The notes below the pieces were generated by a model that had not been told where the DNA came from, searched no databases, and saw only the letters and a program-made list of their open reading frames with translations. A program made the translations under genes and the position numbers. Of a DNA stretch of 54,033 bases, positions 18,469-27,001 are shown piece after piece (positions within the stretch are counted from its first letter, which is position 1; each line of letters begins with the position of its first letter). The DNA is from Halobacteriales archaeon SW_7_65_23 (GTDB lineage Archaea > Halobacteriota > Halobacteria > Halobacteriales > Haloarculaceae). The stretch is from assembly GCA_003022725.1 (NCBI GenBank), contig PXSQ01000020.1:579-54611 (forward strand). The letters are read 5' to 3'.

Positions 18469-19146
18469 CTACCCAGTCCGGAACGCACGGTCGCCGGCGT
18501 CGCCCAGCCCGGGAACGATGTACCCGTCGTCGTCGAGGTGATCGTCGATACTCACTGTCACCAGTTCGGCGTTGGGCGCTACCTCCGAGACGCGCTCTAA
18601 CCCCGGCGGCGCGCTCACGGCCGAGAGCACGACCAGCGTCTCCGGGTCCGGCGACCCCTCCAGCAGCGTCTCCAGCACGGTCGCCATCGTGCTGCCGGTC
18701 GCGAGCATCGGATCCGCGACGATCACCGTATCCTCGGGCCGGATTTTCGGCAGTTTCACGTACTGCACCGAGATGGGGAAGGTCCCATCGTCGTCCATGC
18801 CGGCCTCCTCGTCGCGGCTGGCGGAGATCACGCCCTGGCGGGCGGCGGGGAACGCCTTCAACAGTCCCTCGACGAACGGCGTCGCAGCCCGCAGGACGTT
18901 CACGATCACGACGTCGTCCAGCCCGGTGACGCGCTGGCCGGTCGTCTCGGTCAGTGGCGTCTGCACCGGCACCGACTCGGTCGTCATCCGCTTGTCGATG
19001 ATCTCGTACCCGCAGACCCGCCCGAGGCGGACCAGGCCCTTCCGGAACGCCACCTGCTCGGTGTCGACGCTCCGCAGGTCGGTCAGGATGTGCTGTGCCA
19101 GCGAGTGTGTGACCACAGAAGCGTTCTCGCGGCGCTCGATCGTCAT
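18469..19146 (-). CDS. upp: Uracil phosphoribosyltransferase
   Basis: 225 residues. It converts uracil and PRPP to UMP in pyrimidine salvage. The PRPP-binding motif is [19 protein letters not shown] and the C-terminal uracil-binding loop is [21 protein letters not shown], both classic for Upp. Length is normal. A TATA-like run, ATCTTAAC on the minus strand, lies about 26 bases before the ATG at 19146. Confidence 0.95.
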   Translation of the reverse strand: MTIERRENASVVTHSLAQHILTDLRSVDTEQVAFRKGLVRLGRVCGYEIIDKRMTTESVPVQTPLTETTGQRVTGLDDVVIVNVLRAATPFVEGLLKAFPAARQGVISASRDEEAGMDDDGTFPISVQYVKLPKIRPEDTVIVADPMLATGSTMATVLETLLEGSPDPETLVVLSAVSAPPGLERVSEVAPNAELVTVSIDDHLDDDGYIVPGLGDAGDRAFRTG

Positions 19147-19169
19147 GTGCGAGCGTTCAGCATCCCGGG

Positions 19170-19455
19170 TTAAGATACTGTCGTATACACGCTGGCACCG
19201 CCAGGACCGACCAGGTCGTCGATGATCCGAAGCGAGCCCACCGTGAGGAACAGCGAGAGTCCGGTCGGAACCGCGAGCAACGGCAGCAGCTCCCCGAGTA
19301 GTTCTGCTCTTTCCGAGATCGCCGTGTCGGCGTCCGTTATTGCTAGCGGGGTCTCGATTCGTGGGTAGCTTTGGGCGGTCGACAACCGTCGGGCACTCCG
19401 ACGGTCGTTCACTCCAGCAGGACGCGTCTGGCGGCCGAAGACGACTCCTGTGAGT
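19170..19455 (-). pseudogene. Possible membrane protein remnant
   Basis: On the minus strand the last ~57 codons before a stop read [20 protein letters not shown] then [20 protein letters not shown] and a short tail. This has one membrane-like segment. The upstream part of the frame runs into a family B element and no start is evident. No family is recognised. It could be the decayed end of a gene, or chance. Confidence 0.25.
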
Positions 19456-19461
19456 ATCTCA

Positions 19462-19556
19462 TACTGTCGGACGTAACTCTGTGTCACATCGTGACACTCT
19501 CCTGGCTGTATTCGCACGGGTGAACGGCTGAACGTGACGCGTGACTCCACGAAATA
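19462..19556. mobile_element. Family B element, right end deleted
   Basis: The left TIR TACTGTCGGACGTAA follows a TCA. The interior matches the other copies up to CTCCACGAAAT, and then the final ~12 bp of the right TIR are missing. Foreign sequence with a small hairpin follows. Confidence 0.8.
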
Positions 19557-19624
19557 ACACCGAGCGGATACCCAAGACGCCACACCCTCACTTCCAGGGC
19601 CGACGGTGCATCAGCAAACCCGCA

Positions 19625-19702
19625 CGTTCACAGCCGGGGGGATCACGCAGGCAGGATTCCCCACGGAGGAATCCTCGCGCTGTCGCGCGGGGAGGAGGTC
19701 AA
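19625..19702 (+). repeat. Right-end remnant of an IS200/IS605-type element
   Basis: Two small hairpins (GGATTCC...GGAATCC, then CGCGCTGTCGCGCG) are followed by GGGGAGGAGGTCAA. The same ending, GGGAGGAGGTCAA, follows a TnpB remnant at 28396. In IS605-family elements such hairpins sit at the right end and form the 3' end of the TnpB guide RNA (omega RNA). No TnpB gene adjoins this copy, so it is a solo end or a miniature derivative. Confidence 0.45.
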
Positions 19703-19717
19703 CGCGACCAGCACCGA

Positions 19718-20551
19718 CTATTCGTCCGACTCGATCCCCGAGTCCGGCGCCCAGTCGGGGAAGCCGTCGAGGTCCGTGGCGGGTCGTGACTCCTCGTAGT
19801 ACCGCGCGTAGACGTTCTCGGCCCACGCGATCGCGTCGGGGTCGTCCGTGTCGACGTAGAGGACTGGCGTCCCCGTCTCCTCGTCGTAGGCCCGCAGGTC
19901 GAGGTGGTCGTCGTAGATCGCCATCCCGAACGTGATGCCATCGTGAACGCGGTACTCGCTGGCGGCGTCGCCCTCCGCGACCTCGCGCTGGCGCTCGGGG
20001 AACTGCTCCATGTTCGCCAGCGCGATCTCCTCGGTGATGATGAACTCCCCGCTCATCCCCGTTCCGATCGCGATGTCGAGCATCTTCTCGACGTACAGGG
20101 GCGGTACGAGCTGGTTGCAGTCGACGATCCGGATCGTGTCCGAGGACCGGAACAGATCCATCGTCCTGTCGGCGAAGGGGTAGGGGTCGCCGGGTTCGGG
20201 GATCGTGACCCGCGCATCCCCGAACAGCGCCACGTCGACCGACACACCGGCCTCGTCGAACGCCGCGACCAGCGGCTGAAGGCGGTAGGCCGTCCGCACC
20301 GTCGCGTCGAAGCTCTCGACCTGCTCGTGGACGATCTCGCCCAGCCGCGTCAGCTCGTACCCGCTGTCGGTCCGCCGGAGCAGCCCGTGGTCGTCGAACG
20401 TTCTGACGATCCGGTGGCACGTCGTCTTCGAGAGGTCGAGTTCCGCCTGGAGCTCCTTGCGGTGATGGGGCTCTTTGGCCAGCGCGTCGAGCACCGGCTT
20501 GCGCTCCACCGCAGTCGTCAGGACGGCCGGGTCGAACTCCGTGGCGGACAT
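19718..20551 (-). CDS. HTH transcriptional regulator, haloarchaeal winged-helix type
   Basis: 277 residues from the ATG at 20551. The N-terminal 75 residues are a winged helix-turn-helix (ALAKEPHHRKELQAELDLS then KTTCHRIVRTFDDHGLL). A C-terminal domain of about 180 residues (TVRTAYRLQPLVAAFDEAGV, DTIRIVDCNQLVPPLYVEKM, GEFIITEEIALANMEQFPER) is like the ligand- or effector-type domain of many haloarchaeal regulators of this kind. Target genes are unknown; it stands alone, divergent from a family A remnant and the reductase gene. Confidence 0.8.
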   Translation of the reverse strand: MSATEFDPAVLTTAVERKPVLDALAKEPHHRKELQAELDLSKTTCHRIVRTFDDHGLLRRTDSGYELTRLGEIVHEQVESFDATVRTAYRLQPLVAAFDEAGVSVDVALFGDARVTIPEPGDPYPFADRTMDLFRSSDTIRIVDCNQLVPPLYVEKMLDIAIGTGMSGEFIITEEIALANMEQFPERQREVAEGDAASEYRVHDGITFGMAIYDDHLDLRAYDEETGTPVLYVDTDDPDAIAWAENVYARYYEESRPATDLDGFPDWAPDSGIESDE

Positions 20552-20603
20552 ACGGCCAACCACCACGTTCCGCAACAAAGGGGTTTTGATCGGATTTCCA
20601 ACA

Positions 20604-20643
20604 ATTCTCAATTCGAGTTTTCACGTACGTACAGCCACTAGTA
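20604..20643. mobile_element. Family A element, right half only
   Basis: It begins ATTCTCAATTCGAGTTTTCA, continues through CGTACGTACAGCCAC, and ends TAGTA followed by TCA. It lies between the HTH gene and the reductase gene, inside their shared promoter region. Confidence 0.75.
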
Positions 20644-20697
20644 TCAGTCGCGAACGCGGCCGGCGGGTATTTTAGCGGGCGCCCCGAACCGGGGGAT

Positions 20698-21750
20698 ATG
20701 ACCCTCCTGCTCTACGGGGCCTACGGCTACACGGGCGAGCTGATCGCTCGCGAGGCAGTGGATCGCGATCTGGACGTGATCGTCGCCGGACGCAACGGGA
20801 CCAAGACCCGCGGCGTCGGGATCCAACTCGGCACCGAGTCGCGGGTGTTCCCCGCCGACGAGGCCGGGTACAACCTCGACGGCGTCGACGCGGCCCTGAA
20901 CTGCGCCGGACCGTTCGTCGAGACGTACGAGCCGTTCGTCGAGGCCTGCCTGGAGACGGGGACCCACTACCTCGATATCACGGGCGAGTTTCGGGTGTTC
21001 GAGGCACTCGCCGAGCGCGACAGGGAGGCCGAGAAGGCCGAGGTGTGCCTGCTCCCCGGCGTCGGGTTCGACGTGGTGCCGACCGACTGCATGGCCGGAC
21101 ACCTCCACGACCGCCTGCAGGGCGCGACCCACCTCCGGCTGGGGTTCGAGGCGCCGACGTCGATGTCCGGCGGCACGGTCGCGTCGGCGATCGAACACGC
21201 CAGCGGCGGCGGGAAAGTCCGGCGAGACGGGGCTATCGAAACCGTTCTGCCGGCCGATGAGGGCCGGACCATCGACTTCGGCAACGGCCCGAAACACGCC
21301 GTCCGGATCCCCTGGGGGGACGTCTCGACGGCGTACTACACGACCGGCATCCCGAACATCGAGGTGTACGCGGCGATGCCCGAGCGGGCGGCCCGGGCGA
21401 TGGAGCTCTCACAGCCCGTCTCGAAGCTCCTCTCGGTCGAGCCGATCAAGCGCGGGCTGCAGGCAGTCGGGCGGCGGCTCGCGTCGGGACCCTCCGAGGA
21501 GGAGCGCGAAAGCGGCCGGACGTACGTCTGGGGGGAGGCCACCGACGGCGAGCGCACGGTGACTTCGCGGCTGGTTACGCCGGAGACGTACGCGCTGACA
21601 GTCGACGCCGCGACGACTGCTGCCGGCCGCCTGGCCGACGAGGACGCCGACCTGACCGGCTACCACACGCCGGCGACCGCCTTCGATCCCGAGTTCGTCC
21701 TCGAACTCGACGATGTTGAAGGGTTCTTCGACGAGGTCGACGAACGCTGA
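20698..21750 (+). CDS. Saccharopine dehydrogenase-like NAD(P)-binding reductase
   Basis: 350 residues. The N-terminal Rossmann fold has GAYGYTGELIAREAV, followed by DAALNCAGPFVETYEP and THYLDITGEFRVF. These are typical of the saccharopine-dehydrogenase-like family that includes the trans-acting enoyl reductases of lipid synthesis. The C-terminal part (GRTYVWGEATDGERTVTSRL, AATTAAGRLA) fits the same group. In haloarchaea a role in lipid or isoprenoid reduction is possible but unproven. Confidence 0.75.
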   Translation: MTLLLYGAYGYTGELIAREAVDRDLDVIVAGRNGTKTRGVGIQLGTESRVFPADEAGYNLDGVDAALNCAGPFVETYEPFVEACLETGTHYLDITGEFRVFEALAERDREAEKAEVCLLPGVGFDVVPTDCMAGHLHDRLQGATHLRLGFEAPTSMSGGTVASAIEHASGGGKVRRDGAIETVLPADEGRTIDFGNGPKHAVRIPWGDVSTAYYTTGIPNIEVYAAMPERAARAMELSQPVSKLLSVEPIKRGLQAVGRRLASGPSEEERESGRTYVWGEATDGERTVTSRLVTPETYALTVDAATTAAGRLADEDADLTGYHTPATAFDPEFVLELDDVEGFFDEVDER

Positions 21751-21774
21751 CCCGGCGTTACAGGAGCGCTCTCG

Positions 21775-21905
21775 CCCGTCAAGAGCCCACAGATCTCGAC
21801 TCGCTCGTTCAGGACACCGACTTCTTCCGATCGCTCGTCGAACACGGCTCGTACGCGATCGCCTCGATCGACGAGAGCAGCGAGCGCCGGTACTCCGGGG
21901 TCTCC
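21775..21905 (+). pseudogene. PAS-domain sensor remnant
   Basis: A short frame reads LDSLVQDTDFFRSLVEHGSY then AIASIDESSERRYSG. It resembles the start of a haloarchaeal PAS domain (DFFRxLVExGSDAIxSID). No start codon, heme or kinase domain follows, and the frame decays within about 40 codons. The remaining ~110 bases to the next gene show nothing recognisable. Confidence 0.5.
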
Positions 21906-22017
21906 TCGTGGCCCTCCTCTCCCGGACGGTGCTACGCGTCAGACTGCTCCGCTCGGCTCGACGCGACCCCCCGCGAGCAGCACCAGGAGTGCTACCATAT
22001 CGCACGGGGGACGTATG

Positions 22018-23763
22018 TCACGACGAGTTGCTGGCCGCCAGCAACGCCCCATGGAGCGGCCCGTTCGACGCGATCAGCGATAGCGGCCCGGTATCGACCC
22101 TCTGCAGGCGGAACGACTCGCCGTCCGCCGTCGTCACCCGGCCGCCAGCCGCCTGAAGGAGACTGCAGCCGCCGGCGACGGTCGCAGGGTGAACGTCCGC
22201 CAGCAAGCAGGCGTCCGCGCGGCCAGCCGCGATGTACGCGAGCGCGAGCGCCGGGCTGCCCAGTCGCCGGATCTCGGGATCTCCGGGGAGCGCCGCAACC
22301 GGGTCCTCGGTCGGCGTTCCTTCGGCGAGGACGGTTGCCTCGTCCAGGGCGGCACAGTCGGTCGTCCCGACGGAGGTCCCGTCGGTGTCCGACTCGATAC
22401 TCCCTCGCGTGACGCCGCCGTCGCGGCCGGCAGCGAGCACCTCGTCGACCGCCGGGGCGGCGACGGCGCCGGCGACCGGTCCGTCGTCGACCAGCGCGAG
22501 CGAGACGGCGTGGTAGGGGTTGCCCCGCCCGAAATTGGCGACCCCGTCCAGTGGCGCGGCCAGCCAGACGAGGTCCTCGCTGGAGTCGGGGGCCTCCCGG
22601 GAGTCGCCGCCATCGGCGTCGACAGCGCGAATCGCCCCGTCGGCCGACTGGACGTCGACCCCGGGGAACGCACGGCCCAGTGTCGCTGCGAGGATCCGCC
22701 CACTGCTCCGGGCAACTTCGGCGGTCTCCGCCGCCGGGTCGGCCTCACCCCGGCGGATCCGGCGAAACGCCGCGTTGACGGTTTCACCAGCGGCACAGAC
22801 CGCCTCGCGCGCGGCGTCGCGCGCTCGGGTCTCGCGTGCCTGCGTCCCGTGTGACGCAGCCGACTGGCCGCCGGTCCGACGCGCGGCCGGACGCGGGGGT
22901 GCCGGGTCGTCGCGTCGGCTGCCCCAGTCGAGTTTCGCCGCCAGCGCGGCGAAGAAGGAGGCGTCGTGGGAGGTCCAGACCAGGTGTGCCGGTTCGTCGG
23001 CGCCGGTGATCGTGAACGTGTCGGCGGCGTCGGCCTCCAGCTCCGGCCGGCCGCCGTCGACGGAGACGCGGACGGGGCTGTCGGCCGCGACCCGGACCTC
23101 GTGGTCGGCGTCGAGCACGACCGGCCGGAACCCCAGGCGGTTGGTATGTAGCCCGACGATCTGGAGCGTCCGGTTGTTCGCGGGATGTTCGAGTGGCCCG
23201 TCCGCCGACAGCGCCATCGCGGTGCTGCCCGTCGGCGTCGCGACGGCGAGGCCGGTGCCCTCGTAGCGCCCGAGGTACTCCCCGCCGGCGGCGACCTCCA
23301 GCTGGCAGACCTTCCGGCCGACGGGATCCTCCGGCATCGGCAGCTCGAACGTCACCTCGTTGATCCCGGTCGTCTCCACCCCAGGGCCGACGACGCGGAG
23401 GCGCTGGCGGTCCGAGACCGACGCCTCGCCGCGGAACATCTCCGACAGCGCCGGCGCCAGGTCGGCGGGGTCGGTCCGTGCGAGAAATCCCAGCGTCCCC
23501 GTGTTGACGCCGAAGAAGGGGATCGACCGCGGCGCGAACGCGCGGACGCCCGCCAGGAACGTTCCGTCGCCGCCGACCGTGATCCCGAGGGTCTTCCCGG
23601 CGATCCAGTCGTCGGGGTCGAGCGGCTCGCCGACCGGCTTGACCGTCAGCGTCGCGTCGTGGGCGTCCATCGCGGCATCGAGCTGGTCGACGGCGTCGTC
23701 GCTCCCCGGCGACGCAAAGCACACCACCCGTTCGGTCGTGACCAGCCGCGACCCGCGCATCAT
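22018..23763 (-). CDS. NAD kinase fused to a degenerate inositol-phosphatase-like domain
   Basis: 581 residues. Residues ~10-282 are an NAD kinase with GGDG at 64-67, GVNTGTLGFL (85-94), INEVTF and TPTGSTAMALSADGP (177-190). It phosphorylates NAD to NADP. After a linker rich in Arg and Pro, residues ~312-575 resemble an inositol monophosphatase fold. The usual metal motif D-P-I/L-D-G-T-x-N-F reads AAPLDGVANF (402-411), losing the first Asp. The acidic pair normally upstream of it is not seen, and the C-terminal Trp-Asp motif reads DVHPATVAGG. In Methanocaldococcus MJ0917 a similar fusion, with the phosphatase domain first, joins NADP phosphatase and NAD kinase. Here the order is reversed and the phosphatase half is probably inactive. 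Confidence 0.85.
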   Translation of the reverse strand: MMRGSRLVTTERVVCFASPGSDDAVDQLDAAMDAHDATLTVKPVGEPLDPDDWIAGKTLGITVGGDGTFLAGVRAFAPRSIPFFGVNTGTLGFLARTDPADLAPALSEMFRGEASVSDRQRLRVVGPGVETTGINEVTFELPMPEDPVGRKVCQLEVAAGGEYLGRYEGTGLAVATPTGSTAMALSADGPLEHPANNRTLQIVGLHTNRLGFRPVVLDADHEVRVAADSPVRVSVDGGRPELEADAADTFTITGADEPAHLVWTSHDASFFAALAAKLDWGSRRDDPAPPRPAARRTGGQSAASHGTQARETRARDAAREAVCAAGETVNAAFRRIRRGEADPAAETAEVARSSGRILAATLGRAFPGVDVQSADGAIRAVDADGGDSREAPDSSEDLVWLAAPLDGVANFGRGNPYHAVSLALVDDGPVAGAVAAPAVDEVLAAGRDGGVTRGSIESDTDGTSVGTTDCAALDEATVLAEGTPTEDPVAALPGDPEIRRLGSPALALAYIAAGRADACLLADVHPATVAGGCSLLQAAGGRVTTADGESFRLQRVDTGPLSLIASNGPLHGALLAASNSS

Positions 23764-23843
23764 CCCTACTGCGGTCCCGACGCCCTAAAGCTGTGTTCCC
23801 CTCGTCCGGAGGAGTAGGCGAATGAGGACTCAACAGCGTGTCG

Positions 23844-24024
23844 AACAGCATGAAAGCCCCCACCCGTTCGACCATCCGGGACTTGCTGCGCTCCTCACTC
23901 ACTGCGTTCGTTGCGGTGCTTGCGTCGTCGGGGTTCGCGGAGCCGGCTGCCCCTTTCAGTCCCACCCGGCCTGGAATTCCACGTCGGGCGGGACTGAAAG
24001 GGGCCACCCGGCTTTCATGCTGTT
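23844..24024. repeat. Family D palindromic element, compact copy
   Basis: Outer perfect 15-bp inverted repeat AACAGCATGAAAGCC / GGCTTTCATGCTGTT (23844-23858, 24010-24024). An inner core stem CCCCTTTCAGTCCCACCC at 23950-23967 pairs with 23986-24003 (one mismatch) around an 18-base loop. The arm contains CGACCATCCGGGA and short complementary modules. The whole 181 bp could fold into one long hairpin. It sits between NAD kinase and the hydrolase, in a 343-base gap with no other feature. Confidence 0.75.
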
Positions 24025-24106
24025 AGAAGAGTCAACAACTGCTTCCTCAAACACCACTCCTAGCGGGGTCGTCGTCCTTTTCTCCCCGGGTAGCCTACCA
24101 CAGACA

Positions 24107-25066
24107 ATGACCGAGGACACCAGGGAGCCAGAATCGCCGGCCGATCCAGACCGGTGGCGCCACGAGACGGCGCGGGTCAACGGCGTCGACCTCCACTACG
24201 TGACGGTCGACCCGGACCCCGACGCGGTCGACCACCCGACCGGCGCGGCGCCGCTGGTCGTCCTGCTGCACGGGTTTCCCTCCTTCTGGTACGCCTGGCG
24301 CCACCAGCTTGACCCGCTTGCCGACGCGGGCTACCGGGTGGTCGCGCCGGACATGCGCGGCTACAACCGATCCTCGTCGCCGTCGGGCGTCGACAGCTAC
24401 CGCCCCGCGGAGCTCGTCGCCGACATCCGGGGGCTGATCGAGCACCGCGGCGCGCCGCAGGCGACGGTCGTCGGCCACGACTGGGGCGGGCTCGTCGCCT
24501 GGGAGACCGCGATCAGCGAGCCCGACGTCGTCGACCGGCTCGCGGTGCTCAACGCGCCACACCCGGCGGCCTACGAGCAAACGGTGCTGCAGTCGCCGAC
24601 ACAGCTCCTGCGCTCGTGGTACATGTTCGCCTTCCAGCTCCCCTGGGTACCCGAACAGCTGCTCAGTGCCGGTGACTACGCCCTGCTCGAACGGGGGTTC
24701 GAGGACGCGGCGACGCCGGAGGCGTTCACCGCAGCCGACGTCGAACGCTACCGGGCGGCGATGGATCGGACGGACTCGCTGTCGGGCCCGATCAACTACT
24801 ACCGGGCGATGGCCCGCGAGACGATCGAAGGGGGCGTCGAGTCGCTGCTGCCGTGGGAGGCCGAGCGCGACCGGACGGTCGAGGCGCCGACGCTCGTGCT
24901 CTGGGGCGAGCAGGACCCGGCGCTTGGGACCGAACTGCTCGGCGGCCTAAAACAGTGGGTGCCGGAGCTTCGGGTCCGTCGGTTCCCCGAGGCCACCCAC
25001 TGGATCCACCTCGACGCCCCCGGGCGTGTGACCGAGGAGTTGCGCTCGTTTCTGCCCCGGGTGTAG
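24107..25066 (+). CDS. Epoxide hydrolase-like alpha/beta hydrolase
   Basis: 319 residues from the ATG at 24107; the frame is open back to 23822 but that part is repeat DNA. Motifs: VVLLHGFPSFWYAWRHQL (HGxP oxyanion motif), GHDWGGLVAWE with the nucleophile Asp typical of epoxide hydrolases and haloalkane dehalogenases, LVLWGEQDPALG and EATHWIHLDAP with the catalytic His. The cap region contains tyrosines (INYYRAMAR), as in epoxide hydrolases. Substrate unknown. Confidence 0.82.
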   Translation: MTEDTREPESPADPDRWRHETARVNGVDLHYVTVDPDPDAVDHPTGAAPLVVLLHGFPSFWYAWRHQLDPLADAGYRVVAPDMRGYNRSSSPSGVDSYRPAELVADIRGLIEHRGAPQATVVGHDWGGLVAWETAISEPDVVDRLAVLNAPHPAAYEQTVLQSPTQLLRSWYMFAFQLPWVPEQLLSAGDYALLERGFEDAATPEAFTAADVERYRAAMDRTDSLSGPINYYRAMARETIEGGVESLLPWEAERDRTVEAPTLVLWGEQDPALGTELLGGLKQWVPELRVRRFPEATHWIHLDAPGRVTEELRSFLPRV

Positions 25067-25090
25067 CTACTCCCACGTCCGGCTGGACGG

Positions 25091-25579
25091 CTACAGCTCG
25101 CGGGCGACCATCTCGCCCCAGTGCTCGAATCCCCAGCGCTCGTAGAACGCCTGCGCCCGGTCGTTCTCGCGGTCGACGTCCAGGACGATGCGGTCCATGG
25201 GGAGGTCCTGCTCGCGGGCGACTGACAGCGCCGCCTCCAGCAGCGCGTCGGCGACGTCGGTCCCCCGCCAGGCCGGCGCGACGTACACCTCGTTGAGTAC
25301 GGCCGCGTCCCAGATGTACGACAGCGACGCCGGCAGGACGAACACGTATCCAACGGGATCACTCTCACCGTCCCGCTCCGCGACCTGGACGGCCCGCTCG
25401 TTCTCCGCGACGCATCGCTCGACCCAGTCCAGGTACTCGCGGCGGTAGGTGTCGTCGAGTTTGGCCTCGTACTTCGTGGCTTTCCCGTCGTCGCCCGTCT
25501 CCGTGCCGAGTCCGAGCTCGAAGCCGCGCTTGAGCGCCCAGAGCGCATCGGCGTCCGATTCGCGGTACGGTCTGATCAC
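25091..25579 (-). CDS. GNAT-family N-acetyltransferase
   Basis: 162 residues, single GNAT domain. Seen: the N-terminal IRPYRESDADALWAL, the beta4 strand with NEVYVAPAWRGTDVADALLE as the acetyl-CoA pyrophosphate loop (here R-G-T-D-V-A rather than the common R/Q-x-x-G-x-G/A), and LDVDRENDRAQAFYERWGF. Substrate unknown. The gene is convergent with the hydrolase, with 24 bases between stops. Confidence 0.8.
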   Translation of the reverse strand: MIRPYRESDADALWALKRGFELGLGTETGDDGKATKYEAKLDDTYRREYLDWVERCVAENERAVQVAERDGESDPVGYVFVLPASLSYIWDAAVLNEVYVAPAWRGTDVADALLEAALSVAREQDLPMDRIVLDVDRENDRAQAFYERWGFEHWGEMVAREL

Positions 25580-25669
25580 ACGCGTCCGTCGGCTTGCGGG
25601 CGAAAATACCTTCGGGGGGCTGCTGTTCGTGCTCTCTCTCGCCGCCGCGCTCGTCTCGCGAGCGTCCTG

Positions 25670-26077
25670 TCACAGCCGCTCGCGCTGGAGTTCGCGGTCG
25701 ATGCTGTCCGTCTCCCGGCTGTCCATCTCGCGTTCGAGCATCCGCTCCATCTCGCGTTCGGTGATCTTCCCGTCGGCGTACTGGCGCTTGATCCGATCGA
25801 CGCGGCTCTCGGGCTCGATCTCGGCCGCCTCGCGGTCGCTGCCGAACGTGCCGGTGGGCGACGGCGACCGCGAGCGAGCTTGGGACGACCTGGACAGCAG
25901 CGTGTAGAGCTTGTACACCCCGTAGCCGGCGGCACCGAGCAGGGCGAGTGTCGCGACGGCGGTCGCGATCGCCCAGATGATCGCAAGCGCCGTGAACACC
26001 GCCGAGACGATGGCGCTCAGGACGACGAACGCGACGACGCCGAACACGAGGTACAGGAGGATCCTTGCGAGGCCCAT
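25670..26077 (-). CDS. Membrane protein with SHOCT domain
   Basis: 135 residues. Two adjacent hydrophobic helices at residues ~5-32 and 34-58 are followed by a Ser/Arg-rich linker. The C-terminal SHOCT motif reads SRVDRIKRQYADGKITEREM. SHOCT modules are short helical oligomerisation elements found at the ends of many membrane proteins. No enzymatic function is suggested. Confidence 0.7.
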   Translation of the reverse strand: MGLARILLYLVFGVVAFVVLSAIVSAVFTALAIIWAIATAVATLALLGAAGYGVYKLYTLLSRSSQARSRSPSPTGTFGSDREAAEIEPESRVDRIKRQYADGKITEREMERMLEREMDSRETDSIDRELQRERL

Positions 26078-26176
26078 ACGTATCCGTTGCCGCGAGCGTG
26101 CAAAAGCGCTACGGCGAGGTGCTGTTCCGCGAACGGTGACGCGGAATCCGCCGCCTGGCGGACGAACGGCAACAGC

Positions 26177-26563
26177 TCATCCAGTCTTGTAGACCCCGCG
26201 GGCGTCTGCGAGCAGCGTGTCGTCCTCGGCGGCGAACACCTCGACGTCGACGGTGCCGACGTCGTCGCCGCAGCGGACCACGTCGGCCTGAGCGTAGATG
26301 TCGCCGGTCGCCGCCGAGAGGTAGTCGATGCGCATGTCGATGGTCGGGACGGGCTGGTCGACCAGCGACACCAGCGCCGCGCCACCGACGGTGTCCGCCA
26401 GCGTGAACGTGACGCCGCCGTGGGCCATCAGCTGATCCTCGTTCCAGGAGAGCTCCTCGCGCATCTCCAGGTGTCCCTCGGCATGCCCGTCGGCGCACTC
26501 GGTGACTTCGATGCCCAGCAGCTGTGCGAACGGCATTCCCTCGAAGAAGGCTTCGACGTCCAT
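26177..26563 (-). CDS. PaaI-type hotdog-fold thioesterase
   Basis: 128 residues. The hotdog-fold thioesterase pattern is present: AHGGVTFTLADTVGGAALVS (the HGG-x6-D motif of PaaI/ComA types) and TIDMRIDYLSAATGDIYAQA. It probably hydrolyses acyl- or aryl-CoA thioesters in the cytoplasm. The N-terminal FAQLLGIEVTECADGHAEG is also typical. Substrate unknown. Confidence 0.82.
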   Translation of the reverse strand: MDVEAFFEGMPFAQLLGIEVTECADGHAEGHLEMREELSWNEDQLMAHGGVTFTLADTVGGAALVSLVDQPVPTIDMRIDYLSAATGDIYAQADVVRCGDDVGTVDVEVFAAEDDTLLADARGVYKTG

Positions 26564-26623
26564 GCTTCACGCATCGGTTAGCTGCCTCATAAACGTGCGC
26601 GATGGGATCGTGGGTGGTGTTCA

Positions 26624-26715
26624 TACTGTCGGACGTAATTTCGTGGAGTCACGCGTCACGTTCAGCCGTTCACCCGTGCGAATACAGCCAGGAGAGTGTC
26701 ACGATGTGACACAGA
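26624..26715. mobile_element. Family B element, right end deleted
   Basis: TCA, then TACTGTCGGACGTAA and the usual interior in the same orientation as the copy at 16374, up to GTGACACAGAG. The last ~15 bp including the right TIR are missing. The sequence then enters the gene fragment next to it. Confidence 0.8.
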
Positions 26716-26844
26716 GCTGTCGTCTCCGCTCGGCGGCTCGCCATCGTACGTCGTGACGAGTCCGACCTGCCGGAGCGCCCGGTACAGGTGTCGGGCCTGC
26801 TCGAACGCGAGGTCCAGCTCCCCGGCGGTCAGCTCCTGGCTCAT
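26716..26844 (-). pseudogene. Gene fragment between two elements
   Basis: On the minus strand an ATG at 26844 opens a frame reading SQELTAGELDLAFEQARHLY then RALRQVGLVTTYDGEPPSGD, which runs into the deleted end of the family B element and stops inside it. The ATG is made by the family A element boundary (GTA joined to TGA). Removing that element joins upstream bases to give GTGAGCCAG, so the original start may have been GTG. The C-terminus is lost. No family is recognised. Confidence 0.4.
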
Positions 26845-26951
26845 ACTGGTGGCTGTAATTCTTTTACTCACCAGTCTCTGCTATCTGCGGAGACAGACCC
26901 GTTCTGCCTGGATTCTCAATTCGAGTTTTCACGTACGTACAGCCACCAGTA
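26844..26951. mobile_element. Family A element, full length
   Basis: 108 bp. Left TIR TACTGGTGGCTGTAA, right end TACAGCCACCAGTA, with TCA on both sides (26841-26843, 26952-26954). The interior includes ACTCACCAGTCTCTGC, GGAGACAGACCCG, GATTCTCAATTCGAG and TTTTCACGTACG. It is the best reference copy for the family. Confidence 0.85.
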
Positions 26952-27001
26952 TCACTCCCCGCGGGGTGAGATTTTTGTGATTCTCTCCGGGATATCGGAC
27001 T

